Shown: piece after piece, positions 1 through 7,767 of the stretch | How positions within the stretch are numbered: the stretch's first letter is position 1 | Layout of the letters: every line of letters begins with the position of its first letter | Source: Burkholderiaceae bacterium | GTDB taxonomy: Bacteria; Pseudomonadota; Gammaproteobacteria; Burkholderiales; Burkholderiaceae | DNA: 14,392 nucleotides | Direction of reading: 5' to 3' | Assembly: GCA_030151165.1 (NCBI GenBank) | Contig: JASLEM010000047.1 | Span: 1-14,392, forward strand | The notes under the pieces: model-generated | The model's input: only the letters and a program-made list of their open reading frames with translations | What the model was told of the DNA's origin: nothing | Databases searched by the model: none | Position numbers and translations under genes: made by a program

Positions 1-121
1 CAGCGCGTCGAACGGCTTGTCGACGGTGCCCGGGTCGAAGATCCGCATCACCACCTTCTCGCCGAAGGCGGTCGGCAGCGTCGACAGCCGCATCTCCACC
101 TCGGCGCCCGGCAGGCCGCCG
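1..121. repeat. Left arm of a 121-bp perfect inverted repeat (probable artefact)
   Basis: Bases 1-121 are the exact reverse complement of 167-287, with a 45-base spacer (122-166). Read on the minus strand, this arm encodes the same stretch of the secretion ATPase that 167-287 encodes on the plus strand, including LSTLPTAFGEKVVMRI. The arm lies at the very edge of the window, and the plus-strand gene reads naturally only from about 121 onward (PQDGRVK, a usual GspE-family motif). A fold-back assembly or amplification chimera is the simplest explanation. A real inverted partial duplication cannot be excluded from sequence alone. Confidence 0.95.
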
Positions 122-1130
122 CCGCCCGCAGGACGGCCGCGTGAAGACGCGCCGCCCCGACGGCGCCGGCGGCCTGCCGGGCGCCGAGGTGGAGATGCGG
201 CTGTCGACGCTGCCGACCGCCTTCGGCGAGAAGGTGGTGATGCGGATCTTCGACCCGGGCACCGTCGACAAGCCGTTCGACGCGCTGGGCTTCTCCAGCA
301 TCGAGGCCGAGCGCTGGCAGGGGCTGATCAGCCAGTCGCACGGCATCATCCTCGTCACCGGCCCGACCGGCTCGGGCAAGACGACGACGCTGTACTCGAC
401 GCTCAAGAAGCTCGCGACCGAGGAGGTGAACGTTTCGACGGTCGAGGATCCGATCGAGATGATCGAGCCCGCGTTCAACCAGACGCAGGTGCAGTCGGCG
501 ATCGACCTCGACTTCGCGACCGGCCTGCGCGCGCTGATGCGCCAGGATCCGGACATCATCATGGTGGGCGAGGTGCGCGACCTCGAGACCGCCGAGATGG
601 CGATCCAGGCCGCGCTCACCGGCCACCTCGTGTTCTCGACGCTGCACACCAACGACGCGCCGTCGTCGATCACGCGCCTGGTCGACCTCGGCGTGCCGCC
701 GTACCTGATCTCGGCGACGGTCATCGGCGTGCTCGCGCAGCGCCTCGCGCGCACGCTGTGCCCGGCGTGCAAGGTGGCCGACGAGAGCCCCGACACCACC
801 CGCCTGCTCGAGGAACTCGCGCAGCCCTGGCGCCTGGGCGGCCGCATCCGGCCGATGAAGGCGGTGGGCTGCACCGCGTGCCGTCGCACGGGCTATCGCG
901 GGCGGGCCGCGCTGTACGAGCTCATGCCGCTCGGCGAGGCGCTGAAGGAGCACGTGCATCCGACGCTGGACGTCACGCGCATGGGACGCCAGGCGATGGT
1001 CGAGGGCATGACGCCGCTGCGGCTGGCGGGCCTGATGAAGGTGGCCGAAGGGCTGACGACGATCGACGAGATCCTGCGCTGCACGCCGCAGCCGACGACA
1101 CGGCCCGCGGCCCCGAAGCCGCTGCCCTAG
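121..1130 (+). CDS. GspE/PilB-family secretion or pilus-assembly ATPase (5' partial)
   Basis: This is the C-terminal 336 residues or so of a hexameric AAA-like ATPase that powers type II secretion or type IV pilus assembly from the cytoplasmic face of the inner membrane. The reading frame gives PQDGRVK, then LSTLPTAFGEKVVMRI, the Walker A motif GPTGSGKT (nt 360-383), the Asp-box region STVEDPIEM, the Walker B-type DIIMVGEVRD and the His-box STLHTNDAPSSITR. A tetracysteine zinc site follows (CPAC and CTAC, about 760-880), a GspE-family hallmark. The N-terminal domain is missing because the window begins here. The frame stays open through 1-120, but that stretch is antisense repeat sequence and not real protein. 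Without the N-terminus or gsp/pil neighbours I cannot separate GspE from PilB or a stand-alone PulE-like ATPase; the STLHTNDAPSSITRLVDLG region looks closer to GspE/PulE. Confidence 0.93.
167..287. repeat. Right arm of the 121-bp perfect inverted repeat
   Basis: This is the genuine coding copy of the repeated segment, inside the secretion ATPase gene. It matches the reverse complement of 1-121 at every base; identity breaks down at once inside the 45-base spacer. It encodes the beta-strand region just before Walker A in GspE/PilB-family ATPases. Confidence 0.95.
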
Positions 1131-1136
1131 CTGGCG

Positions 1137-1155
1137 CGTCGCCTAGCACGCGACG
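1137..1155 (+). other. Small hairpin after the ATPase gene
   Basis: CGTCGC (1137-1142) and GCGACG (1150-1155) can pair around a 7-base loop, starting 7 bases after the ATPase stop codon. There is no T-tract, so it is not a classical intrinsic terminator. It could stabilise the mRNA 3' end or be chance pairing in GC-rich DNA. Confidence 0.25.
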
Positions 1156-1226
1156 TGACGGTTCCGTGACTCACCGCATTTGGGGAGAGTCGCGCTGCGT
1201 GACTTTGTTCACAATCGCATCAGGGT

Positions 1227-1247
1227 CATCGCCCATGGCGGGCGATG
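1227..1247 (+). promoter_or_regulatory. 8-bp perfect hairpin in the leader of the PEP-CTERM gene
   Basis: CATCGCCC (1227-1234) and GGGCGATG (1240-1247) form a perfect 8-bp stem around the loop ATGGC, ending 25 bases before the start codon of the PEP-CTERM gene. No T-run follows, so it is not a terminator. It may be an mRNA-stabilising leader structure or a dyad operator. I see no convincing -35/-10 pair in the 142-base gap that holds it. Confidence 0.4.
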
Positions 1248-1272
1248 GAAGAACACTGATCGAGGGTTGAAC

Positions 1273-1854
1273 ATGAAGATCCGCATGCTTGCCGTGGCCG
1301 CTCTGGTCGCGATGTCCGCCGGCGCCCACGCCGCCAGCGTCTATTCCGACAACTTCAACAGCGACGCGCTCGGCACCGACCGGACGCCGAGCGGCTGGAC
1401 GCTCACCGGCCAGGGCGACGTCGACGTCATCGGGTCGCCGAACTTCTTCGACCTGATCCCGGGCAACGGCCACTACATCGACCTCGACGGCTCCGACGGC
1501 TTCGCGGGCACGCTGGGCACGAGCGTCAACGTCGCCGCCGGCATCTACTCCGCCACGTTCCAGCTCGGTGGCAACCACCGCGACGGCACGACCGACGACG
1601 TCTCCGTGACGTTCGGCGGCACGACGACGGTCATCCCGGTCGGCCCGAACGACGGCTTCACGACCTACACCGTGTCGACGACCTTCGCCGGCGGCAGCCT
1701 CGGCCTGAGCTTCCACGACGGCCGCGACGGCAACGTCGGCGCGCTGCTGGACAACGTCAACATCGCGGCCGTGCCGGAACCCGGCAGCCTCGCGCTGATG
1801 ATGTCGGGCCTGCTCGCGCTGGGCGTCGCCGCCCGCCGCCGCAACCGCGGCTGA
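1273..1854 (+). CDS. PEP-CTERM sorting domain-containing exported protein
   Basis: The product is 193 residues. An N-terminal Sec signal peptide (MKIRMLAVAALVAMSAGAHA, cleavage likely near residue 20-21) is followed by a Gly/Asp/Thr-rich, probably beta-sandwich body with HYIDLDGSDG (about 67-76) and LLDNVNI. At the C-terminus are VPEP (167-170), a short hydrophobic segment (about 172-186) and a basic tail RRRNR. That tripartite tail is the PEP-CTERM signal, known to be processed by exosortase for sorting to the cell surface or exopolysaccharide matrix. No exosortase gene is in the window. ATG 1273 is preferred because GAGGG (1262-1266) lies at good spacing and the signal peptide begins there; the longer open frame upstream adds charged, non-signal sequence. 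A strong terminator follows. The body has no recognised catalytic motif, so its role is unknown. Confidence 0.92.
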   Translation: MKIRMLAVAALVAMSAGAHAASVYSDNFNSDALGTDRTPSGWTLTGQGDVDVIGSPNFFDLIPGNGHYIDLDGSDGFAGTLGTSVNVAAGIYSATFQLGGNHRDGTTDDVSVTFGGTTTVIPVGPNDGFTTYTVSTTFAGGSLGLSFHDGRDGNVGALLDNVNIAAVPEPGSLALMMSGLLALGVAARRRNRG

Positions 1855-1882
1855 TCCACCGGGGCGCCGCCCTGCCCGGAAG

Positions 1883-1910
1883 ATCGCCGCCGCGTGCGGC
1901 GATTTTTTTT
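1883..1910 (+). terminator. Rho-independent terminator of the PEP-CTERM gene
   Basis: ATCGCCGC (1883-1890) pairs perfectly with GCGGCGAT (1896-1903) around a 5-base loop and runs directly into eight T residues (1903-1910). It lies 29 bases after the PEP-CTERM stop codon and is the clearest intrinsic terminator in the window. Confidence 0.9.
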
Positions 1911-1987
1911 GCCTGCGTGCGTCGTCGGCGAAGGCGGCGTTCCCGATTGGCGACGGCCCGGCCGCGCGCCGCGGGTAAGCTCGGCGG

Positions 1988-2953
1988 ATGGTTTCCGATT
2001 CCACGCCGGCACGGCCGGCGGCGCCCACGCTGGCGACGATGTCCACCGTCACGCCGGTGCCGCGTCCGGCGCGGCTGTGGCCCGGGCTCGCGCTCGCCAC
2101 CGCCGGCTCGATCGCGTTCTCCGGCAAGGCGATCATCGTCAAGCTCGCGTACCGGCACGGCGTCGACGCGGTGACGCTGATCATGTACCGCATGCTGTTC
2201 GCGCTGCCCCTGTTCGCCGCCCTCGCGTGGTGGGCCGGGCGAGGGCGCGCGCCGCTGACCGGGCGGGACTGGCGTGTCGTCGCCGGGCTCGGGTTCTCGG
2301 GCTACTACCTCGCGAGCTTCCTCGACTTCGCCGGGCTCGCGTACGTCAGCGCGGGCTTCGAGCGGCTCGTGCTGTACCTCAACCCGACGCTGGTGCTGCT
2401 GCTCGGGCGCGTGCTGTTCAGGCGGCGCGTGGCGCGGCGCCAGCTCGCGGCGCTGGCGGTGAGCTATGCCGGCGTGCTGCTGGTCTTCGGCCACGAGATG
2501 CACCTCGCCGGCAGCCATGTCGCGCTCGGCGCGGCGCTGGTGTTCGCGAGCGCGGTGAGCTACGCGGTCTACCTCGTGTTCAGCGGCGAGGAGGTCCGGC
2601 GGCTCGGCTCGCTGCGTCTGACGGGCCTCGCGTCGACCGTCGCCTGCGTCCTGTGCCTCGTGCAGTTCGTGCTGTTGCGGCCGCTGTCGTCGGCGAACGT
2701 GGAGACGCCGGTGCTGTGGCTCTCGCTGCTCAACGCGACGGCGTGCACGGTGGCGCCGGTGCTGATGGTGATGATGGCGATCGAGCGCGTGGGGGCGACG
2801 GTCGCGGCGCAGACCGGGATGATCGGCCCGGTGAGCACCATCCTGATGGGCATCGTGATCCTCGGCGAGCCGTTCACGGCCTGGATCGCGGCGGGCACGG
2901 TGTGCGTGCTGTCGGGGATCTGGATGCTGGCGAAGGCGCGGCCCGCCACCTGA
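1988..2953 (+). CDS. EamA/DMT-family inner-membrane transporter
   Basis: The product is 321 residues and contains about ten hydrophobic segments in two halves, the usual length and arrangement of EamA (RhaT/YdcZ-type) drug/metabolite transporters. Family-like features are the first membrane segment with SIAFSGKAIIVKLAY (41-55), MYRMLFALPLF (66-76), YLNPTLVLLLGRVLF (130-144) at the end of the first half, and GMIGPVSTILMGIVILGEPF (277-296), the conserved P...GEP segment of the second half. It probably exports or exchanges a small metabolite; the substrate cannot be told from sequence. ATG 1988 gives an unusually long Pro/Ala-rich N-terminus and has only a weak ribosome site. ATG 2039 (residue 18) is a reasonable alternative and keeps every membrane segment. 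It follows the PEP-CTERM terminator, so it should have its own promoter. Confidence 0.88.
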   Translation: MVSDSTPARPAAPTLATMSTVTPVPRPARLWPGLALATAGSIAFSGKAIIVKLAYRHGVDAVTLIMYRMLFALPLFAALAWWAGRGRAPLTGRDWRVVAGLGFSGYYLASFLDFAGLAYVSAGFERLVLYLNPTLVLLLGRVLFRRRVARRQLAALAVSYAGVLLVFGHEMHLAGSHVALGAALVFASAVSYAVYLVFSGEEVRRLGSLRLTGLASTVACVLCLVQFVLLRPLSSANVETPVLWLSLLNATACTVAPVLMVMMAIERVGATVAAQTGMIGPVSTILMGIVILGEPFTAWIAAGTVCVLSGIWMLAKARPAT

Positions 2954-2981
2954 GCCTGCGCAAGGGTCGGCGCCTGCGTGC

Positions 2982-2987
2982 TAAAAA
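2982..2987 (+). promoter_or_regulatory. Possible -10 element upstream of qorA
   Basis: TGCTAAAAAC in the otherwise GC-rich 71-base gap resembles an extended -10 (TG, one base, then TAAAAA). It is 37 bases before the qorA start. No good -35 hexamer is visible, so this is tentative. Confidence 0.3.
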
Positions 2988-3024
2988 CGCCGCTCGACCG
3001 ATGCGGCCAACAGGAGAACGCGAC

Positions 3025-4008
3025 GTGACCAAGGCGATCCAGATCAACGAATACGGTGGCCCCGAGGTGCTGCGCTACGTCGACATCGACGTCGGCGCGC
3101 CGGGCGCGGGCGAGGTGCGCGTGCGCCACCATGCGTGCGGCATCAATTTCATCGACGTGTACCAGCGTACCGGCCTGTACCAGAACCCGTTGCCGCTGAT
3201 CCCGGGCGGCGAAGGCGCGGGCGTGGTCGAGGCCGTCGGCGACGGCGTGACGCACCTGGCGGTCGGCGACCGTGTCGCCTACGCGGCGCCCAAGCCCGGC
3301 GCCTACAGCGAGGCGCGCGTGCTCAACGCGCCGCATGTCTGCAAGCTGCCGGACGAGATCGATTTCGAGACGGGCGCGGCGATGATGCTGAAGGGCCTGA
3401 CGACGAACTACCTGCTGCGTCGGACGTTGCCGGTCGAAGGCCTGGCGCCGGGCGACACCATCCTGTTCCACGCCGCGGCGGGCGGGGTCGGCCTGATCGC
3501 GTGCCAGTGGGCGAAGGCGCTCGGGCTCGAGCTGATCGGCACGGCGGGGTCGGACGAGAAGTGCGCGCTGGCCAGGGAGCACGGCGCGGCGCACGTGATC
3601 AACTACCGTCGCGAGGATTTCGTCGAGCGGGTCAAGGAGATCACGGGCGGCAAGGGCGTGAAGGTGGTGTACGACTCGGTGGGCAAGGACACCTTCGACG
3701 GCTCGCTTTCCTGCCTGCGGCCGTTCGGGCTGATGGCGGTGTTCGGCAATTCGTCGGGGGCGCCGGCGCCAGTCGCGCCGAATTCGCTGGCGGCGAAGGG
3801 CTCGCTCTACCTCACGCGGCCGACCTTGTTCACGCACACGTCGACGCGCGAGCGGACGCAGGCGATGGCGGACGAGCTGTTCGAGATCGTGCGCAGCGGG
3901 GCCGTCAAGATCCGGATCGACCAACGGTATGCGTTGGCGGACGCGGCGCAGGCGCATCGGGATCTGGAGGCGAGGAAGACGACGGGGTCGTCGGTCCTGG
4001 TGGTCTGA
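3025..4008 (+). CDS. qorA: NADPH:quinone oxidoreductase (zeta-crystallin type)
   Basis: The product is 327 residues, the same length as E. coli QorA as I recall it, with collinear motifs throughout. It is a zinc-independent MDR-superfamily enzyme that reduces quinones with NADPH in the cytoplasm. Diagnostic pieces are NEYGGPEVLRY at the N-terminus, CGINFIDVYQRTGLY (about 38-52), the nucleotide-binding stretch FHAAAGGVGLIACQWAKALG (about 149-168), VINYRREDFVERVKEITGGK and VVYDSVGKDTF. The structural-zinc cysteine cluster of alcohol dehydrogenases is absent, as expected. GTG 3025 is chosen as start because AGGAGA (3012-3017) lies 7 bases upstream. An in-frame ATG at 3001 would overlap that site and add MRPTGERD, which is less likely. 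It is probably monocistronic: a possible promoter precedes it and a weak hairpin follows. Confidence 0.95.
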   Translation: MTKAIQINEYGGPEVLRYVDIDVGAPGAGEVRVRHHACGINFIDVYQRTGLYQNPLPLIPGGEGAGVVEAVGDGVTHLAVGDRVAYAAPKPGAYSEARVLNAPHVCKLPDEIDFETGAAMMLKGLTTNYLLRRTLPVEGLAPGDTILFHAAAGGVGLIACQWAKALGLELIGTAGSDEKCALAREHGAAHVINYRREDFVERVKEITGGKGVKVVYDSVGKDTFDGSLSCLRPFGLMAVFGNSSGAPAPVAPNSLAAKGSLYLTRPTLFTHTSTRERTQAMADELFEIVRSGAVKIRIDQRYALADAAQAHRDLEARKTTGSSVLVV

Positions 4009-4061
4009 TCTTTTTCGACGCTGCGCGTCGTTTGATCCGGCGTTCGACCGCGCGAAAAAGA
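4009..4061 (+). terminator. Nested hairpins after qorA, candidate weak terminator
   Basis: Just after the qorA stop, CGACGC (4016-4021) and GCGTCG (4025-4030) form a 6-bp stem with a 3-base loop, followed by TTT. The preceding bases TTTTT make the hairpin T-flanked on one side, and minus-strand reading also gives an A-rich tail. A wider inverted repeat surrounds it: TCTTTTTCG (4009-4017) with CGAAAAAGA (4053-4061). The short T-run makes it a weak intrinsic terminator at best. Confidence 0.4.
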
Positions 4062-4274
4062 CGCGCCCCGCGCGCGGCACGAGGTACCAGGACGAACGGC
4101 CGGTCTATCAGCGGACGTTCGCCCCACGTGATGCGAGCGGGGCACGCGGTGGACAGGCAAGCGTCGTGCCCTGGGGCGCGCGGCTCGGGCGCGGCGAGCC
4201 CGGGCCTCGGCGGGCGTGTCGGCGAGGGGCGATGACAGCGCCGGGGGCGTCCGCAAGTCGAGGCGATCGCCGGG
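4062..4274. other. Non-coding part of the 325-base qorA to glycosyltransferase gap
   Basis: I see no gene I can support here. Frames are open on both strands, but they give Arg/Pro/Gly-rich strings with no recognisable motif or good ribosome site, as expected for 70%-plus GC DNA. No tRNA or riboswitch-like structure stands out. The right edge meets the candidate promoter of the downstream glycosyltransferase. Confidence 0.5.
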
Positions 4275-4303
4275 GCGACACAGGGCGGCGGCGCCGGGAT
4301 AAT
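4275..4303 (+). promoter_or_regulatory. Candidate sigma-70 promoter of the TPR glycosyltransferase
   Basis: GCGACA (4275-4280, 4 of 6 to TTGACA) and GATAAT (4298-4303, 5 of 6 to TATAAT) are separated by exactly 17 bases. The predicted transcription start is near 4310, giving a leader of about 24 bases before the ATG at 4334. It is the best-spaced promoter I can see in the window. Confidence 0.45.
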
Positions 4304-4333
4304 CGACGCCTTTCCCGCCCCGACCGCCACGCC

Positions 4334-6685
4334 ATGCCGCCTCCGAACATCTTCCAACGTCCCGCCCCGCGCGTGCCCGCGCCGCAGGATCCGCTCGTGA
4401 TGTTCGAGGTGCGGCAGGCGATGATGCTGCACCAGGCGGGCAAGGTGGGCGAGGCCGTCGCGATCTACACGCGGATCCTCGCGCGGCATCCGGCGCAGTT
4501 CGAGTGCCTGCACTACCTGGGCGTCGCGCACCTGCAGGCCGGGCGGCATGCCGACGCGCTCGCGGCGCTCGAGCGGGCGCGCGGCGTGCGGGCGGAGGAC
4601 GCGTCGCTGCAGTCGAACCTGGGCCTCGCGCTGCACGGCCTGGGCCGGCATGCGGACGCGCTGTCCCATCTCGACCGGGCCCTCGCGCTCAACCCGCGCC
4701 TGCCCGAAGCGCTCAACAACCGCGGCTGGACGCTGCGTGCGATGAATCGCCTCGAGGAATCGCTCGCGAGCTTCGACCGCGCCCTCGCCGAGCGCCCGGC
4801 CTTCGCCGAGGCGCAGCATCGGCGCGCGTCGGTGTTGAGCGGCCTCGAGCGCTTCGACGAGGCGCTCGAGGCCTTCGACCGCGCGATCGCGCTGCGCCCG
4901 ACCGACGCCGAGGCGTACGGCAACAAGGGCACGCTGCTGACGCTGATGGGCCGCGGCGCCGACGCGCGCGCCGCGCTGGCGAAGGCGGCCGAACTCGCGC
5001 CGGCGGTGATGACGCACCGCCTGAAGCACGCGGTCGCGTGGCTGCCGCTGGTGCGCGGCGCCGATGAGACGGACCGCGATCTCGCGGCGAGTCGCGCCGC
5101 GTTCGAGCGCGAGCTTCGCGCGCTGCTCGAAGAAGCCCGCACGACGGACGTCCCGCGCCCGGACGACGTCGTCGGCGCGGCGCAGCCGTTCTATCTCGCG
5201 TACCAGGACGCCGACAACAAGGCGTTGCTGTCGCTGTACGGCGAGCTGTGCGCGTCCCTGATGGCGCAGTGGGAGGCGGCTCGTGCCGTCGGCGACGCGC
5301 GCGGGGAGGTCGGCGCGGCGCGCCATGATGCCGGCGCCGCCGCGAACGCTGCCGGTGTTGCTGCCGCCAATGCCGACGCCAATGTCGACACCGACACCGT
5401 GACCCCTGCGAACGCCGTGCCCGCCCGCGTGCGCGTCGGCATCGTCTCGTCGCACGTCTTCGGCCACTCGGTCTGGTGGGCCATCGTGCGGGGCTGGGTC
5501 GCGGAGATCGACCGCAGCCGCTTCGACGTCCACGTGTTCCACCTCGGCCACACCCGCGACGCCGAGACCGACTTCGCACAGGCGCACGCGCAGTCGTTCG
5601 TCACCGGCGAGCGCAGCCTCGCCGACTGGGTGGACACGATCCGCGACGCGCGCCTCGACGTCCTGCTCTACCCCGAGCTGGGCATGGACGCGCTGACGCC
5701 CAAGCTCGCCGCGCTGCGCCTCGCGCCGGTGCAGGCCGCGAGCTGGGGGCACCCGGAGACGAGCGGGCTGCCGACCATCGACCACTACCTGTCGGCCGAG
5801 CGCTTCGAGCACGACGGCTCGGCCGCGGCCTATAGCGAGTCGCTGGTGATCCTGCCCGGACTGGGCTGCTGCGTCGCGCGCGAGGCCGTGCGGCCGGGCG
5901 TGGCGTCGCAGGGCGGGTTGGCTGCCGCCGACGCCCGCCTTCGCGTCGATGCCGCGAGTTCCCCGGATGCGGCCGGCGTCGACGCGACGTCGGCCGCGGC
6001 GGCGGCAGGCGCCGACCTTGCGCACGATGCTGCGGGCGACGCCGTTCCGGCCAGCGCCGCGAAGCACCGGCCGCTCGACGACCTGAACTTGGCCGCCGAC
6101 GCGACGCTGTTCGTGTGCGCTGGCACGCCGTTCAAGTACGAGCCGGAGCACGACGCCGTCCTCGCGCGCATCGCGCAACAGGTGCCCTCGGCGAAGTTCC
6201 TGTTCTTCCGCAGCGGCCTCACTGCGCCGCTGTCGGCGACGCTGATGGCGCGCCTGGCGCGGGTGTTCGAGCAGCACGGGCTCGACCCCGCCGCCCACCT
6301 CGTGCTCGCGCCGTGGCTGGATCGCCCCGGCTTTCTCGACGTCCTGACGCGCGCCCACGTGTTCCTCGATACCGCGGGCTTCTCGGGTTTCAACACCGTC
6401 ATGCAGGCCGTCGACAGCGGCCTGCCCGTGGTGACGCAGCGCGGCACGTTCCTGCGCGGCCGGCTGGGCAGCGGCATCCTCGAGCAGCTCGGGTTGGCCG
6501 ACCTCGTCGCGGGCGACGACGACGGCAGCGTGGCCCTGGCCGTGCGCCTCGCGCGTGACGCGCCGGCGCGCGCGGACGTGCGCGCCCGCATGGCCGCGGC
6601 GCGCGATCGGCTGTACGGCGACGTCGCGCCGATCCGCGCGCTCGAGACGCACCTGTGGCGATGGGCCGGCCGCGCGCCGCGCTGA
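4334..6685 (+). CDS. TPR-repeat O-GlcNAc transferase-like glycosyltransferase (GT41 family)
   Basis: The product is 783 residues. About six tetratricopeptide repeats occupy residues 23-220 (e.g. NLGLALHGLGRHADALSHLD, NNRGWTLRAMNRLEESLASF), as in bacterial SPINDLY/OGT-like proteins. The C-terminal half resembles the GT41 catalytic region: VRVGIVSSHVFGHSVWW (about 365-381), SWGHPETSGLPTIDHYLSAE with H473, FKYEPEHD with K601 in the position of the OGT nucleotide-sugar-binding lysine, and FLDTAGFSGFNTVMQAVDSG followed by GLPVVTQRG. Such proteins are cytoplasmic and transfer a sugar from a nucleotide donor to Ser/Thr of a target protein; the target here is unknown. Two low-complexity Ala/Asp/Val-rich inserts, about 317-362 and 517-577, interrupt the catalytic part. 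ATG 4334 is chosen because it follows the candidate promoter and starts the recognisable domain; its ribosome site is weak. It converges on the metalloprotease gene with a 21-base gap. Confidence 0.85.
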   Translation: MPPPNIFQRPAPRVPAPQDPLVMFEVRQAMMLHQAGKVGEAVAIYTRILARHPAQFECLHYLGVAHLQAGRHADALAALERARGVRAEDASLQSNLGLALHGLGRHADALSHLDRALALNPRLPEALNNRGWTLRAMNRLEESLASFDRALAERPAFAEAQHRRASVLSGLERFDEALEAFDRAIALRPTDAEAYGNKGTLLTLMGRGADARAALAKAAELAPAVMTHRLKHAVAWLPLVRGADETDRDLAASRAAFERELRALLEEARTTDVPRPDDVVGAAQPFYLAYQDADNKALLSLYGELCASLMAQWEAARAVGDARGEVGAARHDAGAAANAAGVAAANADANVDTDTVTPANAVPARVRVGIVSSHVFGHSVWWAIVRGWVAEIDRSRFDVHVFHLGHTRDAETDFAQAHAQSFVTGERSLADWVDTIRDARLDVLLYPELGMDALTPKLAALRLAPVQAASWGHPETSGLPTIDHYLSAERFEHDGSAAAYSESLVILPGLGCCVAREAVRPGVASQGGLAAADARLRVDAASSPDAAGVDATSAAAAAGADLAHDAAGDAVPASAAKHRPLDDLNLAADATLFVCAGTPFKYEPEHDAVLARIAQQVPSAKFLFFRSGLTAPLSATLMARLARVFEQHGLDPAAHLVLAPWLDRPGFLDVLTRAHVFLDTAGFSGFNTVMQAVDSGLPVVTQRGTFLRGRLGSGILEQLGLADLVAGDDDGSVALAVRLARDAPARADVRARMAAARDRLYGDVAPIRALETHLWRWAGRAPR

Positions 6686-6706
6686 ATCCGCGGGCGGGGC
6701 GCCGGC

Positions 6707-7705
6707 TCAAGAAGGCGTGGAGGCGGACATGCGCTTCAGTGCCTGGGCGAGCGTGTCCCGGGCCTGGGGCGCGGGCAGCGCGGCCATCTGCGGCAGCGTC
6801 ATCGTCGCGCCGAGGCCGCGCGCGATGCGCAGCCCCACGGCGTAGCCCGCGCGAGGCGGCCAGCCGTCGCCGTGGTGGCCGGTCTGGAAGAACAGCGACT
6901 GGACGGCATCGTCGGTGGCGTCCAGGTTCGCGAGCAGGCCTTGCGCCGCGGTGCGAAGGGATGCGTCGTCGGCCTGCGCCAGCGCGACGTCGTCGAGGAG
7001 AACGTGCAGCGACGAAGCGCCCGGATTCATGCGCTCGCTGGCATAGGTGGCGGTGCCCTCCATCCACAGGCTGACGTAGACGGGCGCGGCCGGATCCAGG
7101 CACATCACCGGGTTCTTCTGGCCCTGGTAGCAGTGGAACAGCTCGTGGGAGAAGAGCACGTCGAGGTCGACGCCCGCGCCGTGATGGAAGGCGATCGCGT
7201 CGGGATCGAAAAAGAGCGGCAGGCTGGCGCCGTTCGGCTGCAGGTGCGCGTCGAAATGTCCGAGCGACGGCATCAGCGTGACGGGCGAGGCGGCGTCGTC
7301 GAAGTCGGGCAAGGCTTGGCGAAAGCGGTGGAGGTTGCTCGCGTAGTTCTGCGCGAAGTTCGCGTGCACCGTTCGCGCCGCGGCGGCGCGTTGGTCGATG
7401 CCGGGCAGCCGGGCCGCGATGGCCGCCAGCGTCGGTTCGTAGCCGGCCCGTCGGCAATCGGCGTCGTGCGGGCGGAAGAACTGGTCGAAGAGCGCCTGTG
7501 CCCGTGCGGGCAGCGCATCGCCGAGATGCGCGTCGTAGGCCGCCCAGAACGCCGGCATGAGGTCGACGAATCCGGCATGGGCGTCGGCGGCGCGCGCGCT
7601 CGATGCGGCCTGGGCCGAAGCCGGCTGCGCGCGCCCGATCGCCGGGGCCGCGAGGGCGGCGGCGAGAAATGCAAGCGACTGTCGACGTGGTGCATCGAAT
7701 GTCAT
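6707..7705 (-). CDS. Exported HExxH (gluzincin-like) zinc metalloprotease-like protein
   Basis: The product is 332 residues. The N-terminus (APRRQSLAFLAAALAAPAIG) has a twin arginine followed by a hydrophobic core, suggesting Tat or Sec export. HELFH (H187, E188, H191) is a classical zinc-protease HExxH motif, and WMEGTATYASE supplies a candidate third ligand, E216, 25 residues further on, giving a gluzincin-like HExxH...E layout. This is a family-level inference: I do not recognise the exact family or substrate. ATG at 7705 has a perfect AGGAGG (complement of 7713-7718) 7 bases upstream, the best ribosome site in the window. It follows the barrel gene by 62 bases on the same strand and may be co-transcribed with it. 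Its stop lies 21 bases from the convergent glycosyltransferase stop, with no visible terminator between them. Confidence 0.85.
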   Translation of the reverse strand: MTFDAPRRQSLAFLAAALAAPAIGRAQPASAQAASSARAADAHAGFVDLMPAFWAAYDAHLGDALPARAQALFDQFFRPHDADCRRAGYEPTLAAIAARLPGIDQRAAAARTVHANFAQNYASNLHRFRQALPDFDDAASPVTLMPSLGHFDAHLQPNGASLPLFFDPDAIAFHHGAGVDLDVLFSHELFHCYQGQKNPVMCLDPAAPVYVSLWMEGTATYASERMNPGASSLHVLLDDVALAQADDASLRTAAQGLLANLDATDDAVQSLFFQTGHHGDGWPPRAGYAVGLRIARGLGATMTLPQMAALPAPQARDTLAQALKRMSASTPS

Positions 7706-7767
7706 CGACGATCCTCCTGGCATTGGCGCCGCCGCCGATTCCGCAACGCCGCGGCGCGCGGTGGTGC

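Noticed and set aside
3..120. N-terminal extension of the ATPase in the open frame through the left edge
   Set aside because: The bases are the reverse complement of the gene's own 168-287, so the translation is antisense noise.
2569..4080. Long minus-strand open frame across the transporter end and qorA
   Set aside because: The opposite strand encodes two well-recognised proteins. The minus translation is low-complexity with no family features.
3905..6652. Very long open frame on the minus strand opposite the glycosyltransferase
   Set aside because: It is Arg/His/Ala-rich with no motif, and mirrors the coding frame of a convincing plus-strand gene. Long antisense frames are normal at this GC content.
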